Origin: RYN-417 sp043743105
Lineage (GTDB): Bacteria > Patescibacteriota > Saccharimonadia > Saccharimonadales > JACDBH01
Assembly (NCBI GenBank): GCA_043743105.1
Contig: JAYTXD010000026.1
Span: 1 to 27,254, forward strand
Length of the DNA: 27,254 bases
Direction of reading: 5' to 3'
The position numbers and the translations under genes were made by a program. Shown in pieces: positions 6,768-13,113 of the stretch. Position 1 is the stretch's first letter, and each line of letters begins with the position of its first letter. A model generated the notes under the pieces. It was not told the origin of the DNA and made no database searches. It was given only the letters and a program-made list of their open reading frames with translations.

Positions 6768-7343
6768 TTAGTAATCTATGCCCTTGTTTGCAAGAAACTT
6801 TTCGTCGAAATGATGCTTGATTTTGGTCATGTTGGTGGCAATGTCAGTTAGTGGTATTAGATCTTCAGGAAAGTTACGCCCCGTTACGCATAGGCTCGTT
6901 TTTGGCCCCCTGGCTGTAATAAGTTTTTTTAAATCAGCTTTAGGTAGTAGCCCATCATGAACAGAGTTGTTTATTTCGTCACAAATAACCAAGTCAAACG
7001 TTTCATCTTTGATGCACTTAAGAGCAAATTTGTAAGTGTTACGGGCAGCTTCTTTGTGCTCGTTTTCGCTTACATCTTTGGCGCTTAAATCACCAGCGTT
7101 ATAAAACCCTTTGCCACCTCTAAAATATACTAATTTATCATCAAATACTTTAGATTCGAGCAATTTTGCAATAAACTGTGACTCGCCTGTTTCCCAGGTT
7201 TTGACAAATTGTACGTAGGCAACTTTCCAACCACGCCCTAAGGCGCGCGCCATTAGTCCCACAGAAGCCGATGTTTTGCCCTTGCCCTCACCTGTGTAGA
7301 CAAGCACAACTGATTCCTTAGTCTTAAAGTCTTCAAAAGCCAT
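6768..7343 (-). CDS. cobO: Corrinoid (cob(I)yrinic acid a,c-diamide) adenosyltransferase, CobA/CobO/BtuR type
   Basis: The 191-residue product has the BtuR layout: VLVYTGEGKGKTSAS (P-loop at about residues 18-25), ALGRGWKVAYVQFVK, the Walker B-like FDLVICDEINNSV, LCVTGRNFPEDLIPLTD, and the C-terminal IKHHFDEKFLANKGIDY. It transfers the adenosyl group of ATP to cob(I)alamin or a precursor, making coenzyme B12. No other B12 gene is in the window, so salvage of an imported corrinoid is the more likely use. The frame extends upstream to 7379; the ATG at 7343 is preferred because the family domain begins soon after it and TATACT lies 9 nt before it. It is first in the operon with terC and the nuclease. 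Confidence 0.92.
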   Translation of the reverse strand: MAFEDFKTKESVVLVYTGEGKGKTSASVGLMARALGRGWKVAYVQFVKTWETGESQFIAKLLESKVFDDKLVYFRGGKGFYNAGDLSAKDVSENEHKEAARNTYKFALKCIKDETFDLVICDEINNSVHDGLLPKADLKKLITARGPKTSLCVTGRNFPEDLIPLTDIATNMTKIKHHFDEKFLANKGIDY

Positions 7344-7346
7344 AGT

Positions 7347-7371
7347 ACGCCCAGTATACCGTGCTGGGCGT
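7347..7371 (-). promoter_or_regulatory. cobO promoter -10 within an 8-bp-arm palindrome
   Basis: ACGCCCAG (7347-7354) and CTGGGCGT (7364-7371) are perfect inverted repeats around a 9-nt centre. On the minus strand TATACT (7358 to 7353) straddles the edge of one arm and lies 9 nt before the cobO ATG. There is no T-run on either side, which argues against an intrinsic terminator for the upstream gene and for an operator or a 5'-end hairpin. Confidence 0.45.
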
Positions 7372-7384
7372 CTATGCAACAGCC

Positions 7385-7876
7385 TTATTTTAAGGGGTGT
7401 CCGTGGATGCTTGAAAGCACCAGGGCAAAAGCCCCTGTTGTAATTCTTTGGATGCGCATATCATTATTAACTTCAGGATACTGACTGGCCTGGAGTGATT
7501 GGAGCTTATCCATAATATGAACGGCAATATCTCCTTGTACCCGCAATGCTTCAATCTGTTCGGTATCAACAGGCGAATTATTGGCTCCACGATGCAAAAT
7601 ATCAGATCGGCTAAGTGCACTCCAAGGCACGTACAAATATTGTTCGTCTTCGGCAATTCTTACTTGCTGCAATGCCCTTTTAAAGACGCCAGCCTGCATC
7701 GTACCTTCTGGAGTTAATCTGCCTGCTCTGTAAAACTGATCCGCGCCTGAGTTTTTCAAGTATTCATCACACCGCATATACCGTTCAGCAGTTAGCTCGC
7801 CGCTTAGTAAGCTCAACGGTACTCTTAAGGGTTGTCTGTCTAGTCTGCCAGAATTTGATTTAATAACTTCGCTCAT
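7385..7876 (-). CDS. Protein of unknown function (163 aa)
   Basis: I do not recognise this protein. It is soluble, with no membrane segment or signal peptide. It has an Arg-rich N-terminal third (RLDRQPLRVPLSLLSGELTAERYMR), a mainly helical middle (EGTMQAGVFKRALQQVRIAEDEQ) and a C-terminal region ending TTGAFALVLSSIHGHPLK. No catalytic motif or Cys pair stands out. It is a monocistronic minus-strand unit between the glutaredoxin pair and cobO. Its promoter carries TACTGT exactly 6 nt before the ATG and a CRP/FNR-like palindrome 34-49 nt upstream, so it is one of the few genes here with a visible candidate activator site. Coding status is supported by the promoter, the single long frame and the tight fit between neighbours. 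Confidence 0.75.
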   Translation of the reverse strand: MSEVIKSNSGRLDRQPLRVPLSLLSGELTAERYMRCDEYLKNSGADQFYRAGRLTPEGTMQAGVFKRALQQVRIAEDEQYLYVPWSALSRSDILHRGANNSPVDTEQIEALRVQGDIAVHIMDKLQSLQASQYPEVNNDMRIQRITTGAFALVLSSIHGHPLK

Positions 7877-7882
7877 AATTTA

Positions 7883-7925
7883 ACAGTACGCCACCTGTGG
7901 TGTATCTGCTGTGATATATATCACT
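7883..7925 (-). promoter_or_regulatory. Promoter with CRP/FNR-like site upstream of the 163-aa gene
   Basis: On the minus strand TACTGT (7888 to 7883) is the -10, 6 nt before the ATG at 7876. TGTGATATATATCACT at 7910-7925 contains TGTGA and TCAC half-sites around TATATA and is a perfect 14-bp palindrome (7911-7924). It matches the CRP/FNR-superfamily pattern TGTGA-N6-TCACA in all but the last base. If the mRNA is leaderless (+1 at 7876), the palindrome is centred at -41.5, the class II activator position. No regulator gene is in the window. Confidence 0.5.
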
Positions 7926-7951
7926 ATATGTGTAGTATTTGCCTAAAGTTG

Positions 7952-8188
7952 CTACTGAGGATGGGCTGCAAGTGCGGCGTCGATGCGAGGCTTGTCAAAC
8001 CCAATAATAATCGTGCCGTCAATATCAATAACGGGTATACCCATTTGATTAGACTTAGCTATTGATTCTTCGGCGTTTTTTGGGTCTTTTTCGATATCTT
8101 TGTCATCGTACTTGATGCCAAGTTTGTCTAAATAACCCTTTGCGGTATGGCAAAATGCGCACCACGTTGCACTATAAACGGTAACCAT
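7952..8188 (-). CDS. Glutaredoxin/NrdH-like thiol-disulfide protein
   Basis: This is a compact 78-residue thioredoxin-fold protein. TVYSATWCAFCHTAKGYL carries the active-site pair Cys10-Ala-Phe-Cys13, preceded by Trp9. GIPVIDIDG contains the cis-Pro (Pro52) of the fold. The length and single domain fit glutaredoxin, NrdH or mycoredoxin. It would reduce disulfides in the cytoplasm; whether its electrons come from glutathione, another thiol or thioredoxin reductase cannot be read. Its start lies 1 nt after the stop of the small membrane protein gene upstream, so the two are an operon. No ribonucleotide reductase gene is nearby, which weakens a specific NrdH assignment. Confidence 0.9.
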   Translation of the reverse strand: MVTVYSATWCAFCHTAKGYLDKLGIKYDDKDIEKDPKNAEESIAKSNQMGIPVIDIDGTIIIGFDKPRIDAALAAHPQ

Positions 8189-8189
8189 A

Positions 8190-8381
8190 TTATTTTCCTT
8201 CTTTCTTATTTATAGGGAACTGCCACCTAGTATATTTTTTTAAAAGCCAATAGCTACCCAACGCCAGCCCAAAAATAATAATCGTCTCAACAGTAAAAGC
8301 AATCCCTGGTTTCTGGAGGACGTTATTTAGGGTGTTCATAAGCTCCCCATGCGCTGCTTCAGCTTCGTGTGCAAAATACAT
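8190..8381 (-). CDS. Small single-pass membrane protein, function unknown (63 aa)
   Basis: The product has a short N-terminal segment with His and Glu (MYFAHEAEAAHGEL), one membrane helix (about residues 30-47, FTVETIIIFGLALGSYWLL) and a basic tail (KKYTRWQFPINKKEGK), which predicts an outside N-terminus. The family is not recognised. Coding status is supported by a clear extended -10 (TGG-TATACT) exactly 6 nt before the ATG and by tight coupling to the glutaredoxin gene. The His/Glu-rich outside segment might bind metal, but that is only suggested by composition. Confidence 0.7.
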   Translation of the reverse strand: MYFAHEAEAAHGELMNTLNNVLQKPGIAFTVETIIIFGLALGSYWLLKKYTRWQFPINKKEGK

Positions 8382-8387
8382 ACATTC

Positions 8388-8407
8388 AGTATACCATTTG
8401 CTACACT
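8388..8407. promoter_or_regulatory. Compact divergent promoter pair, each -10 six bases from an ATG
   Basis: On the minus strand TATACT (8393 to 8388) is preceded by TGG and followed by 6 nt to the ATG at 8381. On the plus strand TACACT (8402-8407) is preceded by TGC and followed by 6 nt to the ATG at 8414. Both are extended -10 promoters without a recognisable -35. The whole divergent spacer is 32 bp. Confidence 0.6.
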
Positions 8408-8413
8408 AGACGT

Positions 8414-9094
8414 ATGGTAAAAAAATCTACGCCTCCTCAAACAAAGAGTTTGCCAAAGTTACTACTGGCTAAATTTGTGCACAATACACCTATACTCGCA
8501 TTATTGCTCATAGGCTTTGTGGCTGGCATACTGTGGTTTGGGACACTTAGGTTTTTATTGGTCCACCCTAGCGAGACGCATTATCATTCTAACTTTGCAG
8601 TGTACATTAACGGTCAACGTGAAGATTTTAAAAGTTTTGCATACTACGAAGAAATTGCTGCTTGCACAACCGCCTACGCCGATAACGTTAAGGGACGCGT
8701 GCACATGCACGGTGACGTAAATGATGTTATTCATGTACATGATAAAAGGGTCATGTATCAAGACTTTTTCGAAAACCTTGGCTGGAGTATCGGCCCTGAT
8801 TATATTCACACCGATACCACCCTGTACCCTAACAATGATACCCTAACAGTTAAATATGTTTTGAACGGTGAGCAAATCGAAAGAGTAGACAGTAAAGTTA
8901 TCGGCGATAAAGATCGCTTACTTATATCGTATGGGTCAAAAGACGAAGATATCAACGCCCAATTCAAAACCGTTGGAAAAAACGCTGTCCATGTTGACGA
9001 AAAACAAGACCCCGCGAGCTGTAGCGGCTTAAATGGCCCAGATGAGGCGAGCTTTTCGAACCGTATAAAACGTGCGATTGGCATTAGCCAATAA
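8414..9094 (+). CDS. Anchored extracytoplasmic His-rich protein, probable metal binder
   Basis: The product has 226 residues: a basic N-terminus, one membrane segment (about 26-50) and a domain outside the membrane. That domain has paired histidines: H56-Y-H58 followed by SNFAVYINGQRE, H97-M-H99, H107-V-H109 and H132, plus Cys84 and Cys203. The pattern resembles uncharacterised archaeal and CPR proteins with an HxHxxLxVYINGK-like start and later His pairs; I know no demonstrated function. The HxH clusters suggest copper, zinc or nickel binding. The ATG at 8414 is chosen over an upstream in-frame start because TACACT lies exactly 6 nt before it and the upstream extension would cover the promoter. 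It lies just upstream of the ATP synthase promoter and diverges from the glutaredoxin pair. Confidence 0.82.
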   Translation: MVKKSTPPQTKSLPKLLLAKFVHNTPILALLLIGFVAGILWFGTLRFLLVHPSETHYHSNFAVYINGQREDFKSFAYYEEIAACTTAYADNVKGRVHMHGDVNDVIHVHDKRVMYQDFFENLGWSIGPDYIHTDTTLYPNNDTLTVKYVLNGEQIERVDSKVIGDKDRLLISYGSKDEDINAQFKTVGKNAVHVDEKQDPASCSGLNGPDEASFSNRIKRAIGISQ

Positions 9095-9110
9095 GCTTTT
9101 CATAGACTGC

Positions 9111-9140
9111 TTGCGTACTCTTGCTTTACCCTGTTATAAT
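9111..9140 (+). promoter_or_regulatory. ATP synthase operon promoter (TTGCGT, 18-nt spacer, TGT-TATAAT)
   Basis: TTGCGT (9111-9116) and a perfect TATAAT (9135-9140) are separated by 18 nt, with TG upstream as an extended -10. The first gene's ATG is 12 nt after the -10, so the leader would be only about 6 nt and has no Shine-Dalgarno. No other strong promoter is apparent before atpC, so the nine genes are probably one transcript. Confidence 0.7.
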
Positions 9141-9152
9141 AAAAGTACATTT

Positions 9153-9485
9153 ATGGGAAAAGCCGCCGCTACCAATACAACGACGACTATTGACCCTGTC
9201 GAGGCTAAACTCGAACGGGCTTCTATGTTTGCAGCTAAACAACAGTTTATGGCATCAACTTTCAACATGGGTTGGCGCTTAGCAATTACTGTGGTTATTC
9301 CAATTGTAGGTGGTGTTAAGATTGATGACCATTTCAAAACAGCACCGTCGTTTACGCTAGTTGGATTAATGTCAGCTGTCTTAGCAGGTAGTGCGGCAGT
9401 TTGGACAACCATTAAACAAGTTAATAAAGAACAAGCTGATCAAGCAAGCGAAGATAAAGTTTCAAGAAAAGAGGCTAAGATATGA
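9153..9485 (+). CDS. atpI: AtpI/AtpZ-like ATP synthase accessory protein
   Basis: The 110-residue product has a charged N-terminus and two membrane segments (about 41-57 and 68-87). The linking turn GGVKIDDHFKTAPSFTLVG matches the AtpI/AtpZ pattern of a Gly-rich helix, an Asp-containing loop and a second helix; a charged tail follows. AtpI proteins help assemble the c-ring or handle magnesium and are poorly conserved. The frame continues upstream to 9072, but that would run through the promoter; the ATG at 9153 is chosen. Its stop overlaps the atpB start as ATGA, a typical translational-coupling arrangement. Confidence 0.82.
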   Translation: MGKAAATNTTTTIDPVEAKLERASMFAAKQQFMASTFNMGWRLAITVVIPIVGGVKIDDHFKTAPSFTLVGLMSAVLAGSAAVWTTIKQVNKEQADQASEDKVSRKEAKI

Positions 9486-10318
9486 TTACTGGTTTACTGA
9501 CTAGGTTCGCAATAGAACCTGTTATTCATATAACTCCATTGACGGTGTTTACGTTCAAAGGCTACGCGGTTACCAACTCGATGTTTTATGGCGTAATCTG
9601 CGCGGTATTGATACTGGTTGTACTTATAACTGTTGCCCGTAGGATGACCTTAAAGCCAAAAGGTGGCTTAACACAAGTTATCGAAGTTGGCACCGACTTT
9701 ATTACCGACCTACTGAAAAACTCACTTAACAGCGAAGAGAAGGCGGTTAAATATGCGCCTTATTTTGTGGGAATATTTTTCTTTATCCTGTTTAGTAACT
9801 GGCTGGGACTTTTGCCGGTTGTTGGAGAAGCGTTCCGTGGCCATGGCGAACCACTGCTTCGTCCTTTTACAGCCGACTTAAACGGAACTTTGGCTGCTGC
9901 CATTGTTACCTGGCTGCTAGTTCAATTTTTTGCCATTCGTGAATCTGGAGTCGTTAGGCATTTACGTCATTACTTTAACGGCAGCCTAAAAAACCCGATT
10001 ACCCTACTGCTTGGTATATTCGAAATTTTTAGTGACTTTACTCGTATTGCCAGTTTGGCACTAAGACTTTTTCTAAACGTAGCTATTGGTGAAATTATTA
10101 TTGCCGTTTTCTCGGCACTCGGAGGAGTGGCTGGCTCAATCACTGCCCTGCCATTCACAATTTTGGAACTTCTTGTTGGAGCCTTGCAGGCTTATATTTT
10201 TGTCATGTTGTCCATCATGTATTTGGCGGTCGCCGTCAACCATGGAGGCCATGAAGAAGAAGACCACCTGACCGTTGATGAAGTTGTCAGGGCTGAGGTT
10301 GGTAAAGCGTCAAATTAA
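9482..10318 (+). CDS. atpB: F1Fo ATP synthase subunit a
   Basis: This 278-residue membrane protein of Fo forms the proton half-channels beside the c-ring. The essential Arg is Arg195 in ASLALRLFLNVAIGE, with Glu204 shortly after. The last helices carry LLVGALQAYIFVMLSIMYLAVA with Gln236, equivalent to the conserved Gln of the E. coli protein. The N-terminal domain has FTFKGYAVTNSMFYG, typical of subunit a. The C-terminus ends in a charged tail (HGGHEEEDHLTVDEVV) longer than usual. The ATGA overlap with the preceding gene supports coupled translation. Confidence 0.96.
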   Translation: MITGLLTRFAIEPVIHITPLTVFTFKGYAVTNSMFYGVICAVLILVVLITVARRMTLKPKGGLTQVIEVGTDFITDLLKNSLNSEEKAVKYAPYFVGIFFFILFSNWLGLLPVVGEAFRGHGEPLLRPFTADLNGTLAAAIVTWLLVQFFAIRESGVVRHLRHYFNGSLKNPITLLLGIFEIFSDFTRIASLALRLFLNVAIGEIIIAVFSALGGVAGSITALPFTILELLVGALQAYIFVMLSIMYLAVAVNHGGHEEEDHLTVDEVVRAEVGKASN

Positions 10319-10346
10319 TTTAAGAAAGTAACTAAGGAGAACAGAT

Positions 10347-10577
10347 ATGTTTAACTTCGCAGAAGCAGTCAACACTGCAGTTTTAGCAAAAGGAATAATG
10401 ATGGGTTTTGGTATGATCGGGCCAGCTATTGGCATTGGTCTTATCGGTAATGCTTTTATGACAGCCGTTGGTCGCAACCCAGAAGCTAGCAAATACTTAG
10501 GCCAGGTTTTAGTTATCATTGCTATCATCGAGCTTATGGCGCTTTTGGTATTCGCATCTGTTTTTATCATCAAATAA
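10347..10577 (+). CDS. atpE: F1Fo ATP synthase subunit c (proton type)
   Basis: The 76-residue protein is a two-helix hairpin. The first helix has the Gly-rich packing motif (GFGMIGPAIGIGLIG, about 20-34), the polar loop has R43-N44-P45, and the second helix has the ion-carrying Glu62 in AIIELMALL. Sodium-binding c-subunits use a Gln in the first helix and Ser/Thr after the Glu. Here those places are Ile30 and Leu63, so proton coupling is expected. A clear Shine-Dalgarno, AAGGAG (10334-10339), lies 7 nt before the ATG, fitting the high translation needed for a multi-copy ring. Confidence 0.97.
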   Translation: MFNFAEAVNTAVLAKGIMMGFGMIGPAIGIGLIGNAFMTAVGRNPEASKYLGQVLVIIAIIELMALLVFASVFIIK

Positions 10578-10599
10578 CCCCTGACGAAAGGAATTGCTT

Positions 10600-11136
10600 A
10601 TGATTGGTCTATTATTTGCAGCAGAAGCCGCCGATTCCGGCTCACCGCTGGCAGCGCTAGGGGTTGATGGCAAGAGCTTGATCTTCCAACTCATTACCTT
10701 TGTGTTGGTATTTTTGATTCTCAAAAAGTTTGCCTTTAAGCCTATAACCAAAATGCTTGTTGAACGACGTCGGGTTATTGCTGATGGAATTTTACTTGGC
10801 GAACAAATGGAACAGGAAAAAGCTAATTTGGACATCAAGTCTAATACTGTCATCCGTGAAGCCCGCCATGAAGCCGACAAAATCATCGCTATCGCGCACA
10901 AAGAGTCACGCGAACTTATAATGGCCGCCGAAAAAGACGCTAAGGTTAAGGTAGAGGCTATCATTAAGGACGCCGACGCCCGAATTGGTGAAGACGCCGA
11001 TCGTGCACGCCGCGCTGTTGAGAAAGATATTATTGGGCTTGTTTCTGAAGCAACCGAAGCTGTAGTTCACGAAAAAGTTGATTCTAAAAAAGACTCTGCA
11101 GTTATCGATAAAGTCTTGAAAGATCGGAAAAAATAA
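10600..11136 (+). CDS. atpF: F1Fo ATP synthase subunit b
   Basis: The 178-residue product has one N-terminal membrane helix (about 26-45, LIFQLITFVLVFLILKKFAF) followed by a long charged helical stalk rich in Ala, Glu, Lys and Arg that dimerises and links Fo to the F1 head through delta. An in-frame TTG lies 6 nt upstream, but the ATG at 10600 has AAAGGA 7 nt before it and is preferred. The start is about eleven residues longer before the helix than in E. coli (AAEAADSGSPLAALGVDG). The stop overlaps the atpH start in TAATG. Only one b-type gene is present, so the stalk is a homodimer. Confidence 0.95.
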   Translation: MIGLLFAAEAADSGSPLAALGVDGKSLIFQLITFVLVFLILKKFAFKPITKMLVERRRVIADGILLGEQMEQEKANLDIKSNTVIREARHEADKIIAIAHKESRELIMAAEKDAKVKVEAIIKDADARIGEDADRARRAVEKDIIGLVSEATEAVVHEKVDSKKDSAVIDKVLKDRKK

Positions 11137-11537
11137 TGATTTCGCGTCTTGAGCTCGCTGAAGTTATTGCCGAACGCACCTTGGATATAAGCGACAGCGC
11201 CAAACTTGCCAAGGCTATCGCGGGCTACTTAATAGAAGAGGGCCGCATTGATGAACTAGATTCGTTGATGCGTGATGTGCTGGATTACCGAGCTAAGCAA
11301 GGTCATGTTGAAGCTACGGTTGTTAGCGCTCATCCTATTTCTGATGAAGTAAAAAAAGACGTGTTGGCGGCTATAAAAGGCGAGTACCCAGATGCGGGTT
11401 CATTTGTTATGAATCAAAGAATTGACCCATTGGTAGTTGGCGGCCTGCGCATAGAGCTCGCCAACGAAGAACTGGATCTTACCATACAAGCAAAGCTAAA
11501 TACGCTAAAAAGATTAACAGCCGCGAGGAATACTTAA
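11136..11537 (+). CDS. atpH: F1Fo ATP synthase subunit delta, short form
   Basis: The C-terminal half is recognisable as delta/OSCP: GHVEATVVSAHPISDEVKKDV, then DPLVVGGLRIELANEELDLTIQAKLNTLKRL, which matches the conserved GG-hydrophobic-DGSVRGKL region of the family. The protein is only 133 residues against about 175-180 in typical bacteria. Most of the deficit is in the N-terminal helical domain that caps the F1 alpha subunits; about 55 residues precede the conserved part here. The position between atpF and atpA and the TAATG overlap leave little doubt of identity. The frame is uninterrupted, so this looks like a natural short form and not a frameshift. Confidence 0.9.
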   Translation: MISRLELAEVIAERTLDISDSAKLAKAIAGYLIEEGRIDELDSLMRDVLDYRAKQGHVEATVVSAHPISDEVKKDVLAAIKGEYPDAGSFVMNQRIDPLVVGGLRIELANEELDLTIQAKLNTLKRLTAARNT

Positions 11538-11543
11538 ATCACT

Positions 11544-13109
11544 ATGAGCATCATGAAAGATATATCAATTACAGATCTCTCAGCAGATATCCGTTCTGCG
11601 ATTGCCGAACTAAAAAAACGTCCAGAAATTGAGCAGACCGGTATTGTCACCCGCGTTGGTGACGGCGTGGTTTGGATCTATGGCCTGACAACTTGTGGCT
11701 ATAACGAAATGATCGAAATTGACGCAATCGACGGCAGTGCGGTGACGGCTTTTGCATTCAACCTCTCAGAGGATGAAATCGGTGGCGTACTATTGGGCGA
11801 GGACACCCTTATTAAAGCTGGCGCCAAGGCAAAGCTAACTGGTAAGATCTTAGAAGTACCTGTTGGTCCAGAACTTGTTGGCCGCGTCGTAGACCCAATG
11901 GGTAATCCAATAGACGGTAAAGGTGCCATCAAGACAACGCTTACAAGCGCTGTTGAAAAAATTGCTCCTGGTGTTTTGTCACGCAAAAGTGTGCACGAAC
12001 CACTTATGACTGGTATTACCGCTATCGACGCTATGGTGCCAATTGGCCGTGGCCAGCGGGAACTTATTATTGGTGACCGTCAAACTGGTAAGACCGCAAT
12101 TGCAATCGATACTATGATTAACCAGCACCAACAAAACACTGGTGTGGTAAATATTTATGTTGCCATTGGTCAAAAGATGAGTAAAGTTGCCCGTCTCGTT
12201 GAGCGCCTAAAGCGTGAAGGCGTGATGGATCAAACTATTGTGGTAGCAACATCGGCTGCCGACCCGGCTTCACTACAGTACCTAGCTCCATATGCGGCCA
12301 CTGCTATGGGTGAATACTTCCGTGATAACAAGCAACATGCACTGATTATTTATGATGATCTTTCTAAGCACGCCGCCGCTTACCGCCAAATGTCACTGTT
12401 GCTCCGCCGTCCACCGGGTCGTGAAGCGTATCCTGGTGACGTGTTCTATCTCCATAGCCGCTTACTCGAGCGTTCTGCAAAACTTTCTGACGAGCTGGGT
12501 TCTGGTTCATTGACTGCCCTGCCTATTATTGAAACGCAGGCCGGAGATATTTCTGCCTACATCCCAACCAACGTCATCTCCATAACAGACGGCCAGATTT
12601 TTATGGAAACCAACTTGTTTTATCAGGGTATTCGCCCAGCTGTTTCTGTTGGCCTTTCTGTCTCACGCGTCGGTGGTTCTGCTCAGACGAAGGCTGTAAA
12701 GAGTGTTGCGAAGTCGTTACGTGTTGATCTGGCACAGTTCCGTGAACTTGCCGCATTTTCACAATTTTCGACCGACCTTGATGCGGATACTAAGCAGCGT
12801 ATTGAGCGCGGCCAGCGTTTGACTGAACTTTTGAAGCAACCCCAATACACTCCTTATGGTGTATGGCAGATGTTTACGATGCTTCTTGCTGCGACCGAAG
12901 GTATTTTCGACAAAGTTCCACTGGACAAAATCAAGACTGCCGAAGCTGCCCTGCTCCGCGACCTCAAGCATGACCATCCAAAAATTGTCGAAGGTCTTAA
13001 CACTGGTGCAGAGCCAGCCGATGAAGACAAGACTAAGATTTTGACCCTTGCAAAGAGCGTTGCCAAGGCTTATGAGCATGTTGCTGAAACTCCAAAGGAA
13101 AAGAAGTAA
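11544..13109 (+). CDS. atpA: F1Fo ATP synthase subunit alpha
   Basis: The 521-residue protein is the non-catalytic nucleotide-binding F1 subunit. The P-loop is GDRQTGKT (177-184), Walker B lies in HALIIYDDLSKHA, and the conserved arginine that reaches the catalytic site is in VGLSVSRVGGSAQTKA. RRPPGREAYPGDVFYLHSR is the family signature. The length is slightly above the usual 500-513, with extra residues at the C-terminus (ETPKEKK). An alternative ATG lies three codons downstream at 11553; neither start has a well-spaced Shine-Dalgarno, although GAGG is 15 nt before the first. It follows atpH by 6 nt. Confidence 0.98.
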   Translation: MSIMKDISITDLSADIRSAIAELKKRPEIEQTGIVTRVGDGVVWIYGLTTCGYNEMIEIDAIDGSAVTAFAFNLSEDEIGGVLLGEDTLIKAGAKAKLTGKILEVPVGPELVGRVVDPMGNPIDGKGAIKTTLTSAVEKIAPGVLSRKSVHEPLMTGITAIDAMVPIGRGQRELIIGDRQTGKTAIAIDTMINQHQQNTGVVNIYVAIGQKMSKVARLVERLKREGVMDQTIVVATSAADPASLQYLAPYAATAMGEYFRDNKQHALIIYDDLSKHAAAYRQMSLLLRRPPGREAYPGDVFYLHSRLLERSAKLSDELGSGSLTALPIIETQAGDISAYIPTNVISITDGQIFMETNLFYQGIRPAVSVGLSVSRVGGSAQTKAVKSVAKSLRVDLAQFRELAAFSQFSTDLDADTKQRIERGQRLTELLKQPQYTPYGVWQMFTMLLAATEGIFDKVPLDKIKTAEAALLRDLKHDHPKIVEGLNTGAEPADEDKTKILTLAKSVAKAYEHVAETPKEKK

Positions 13110-13113
13110 CTAG

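Noticed and set aside
8369..8413. Upstream in-frame start for the His-rich protein
   Set aside because: It would overlap the start of the divergent 63-aa gene and both -10 boxes.
9072..9152. Upstream in-frame start for the AtpI-like gene
   Set aside because: It would overlap the end of the previous gene and place a perfect promoter inside the coding region.
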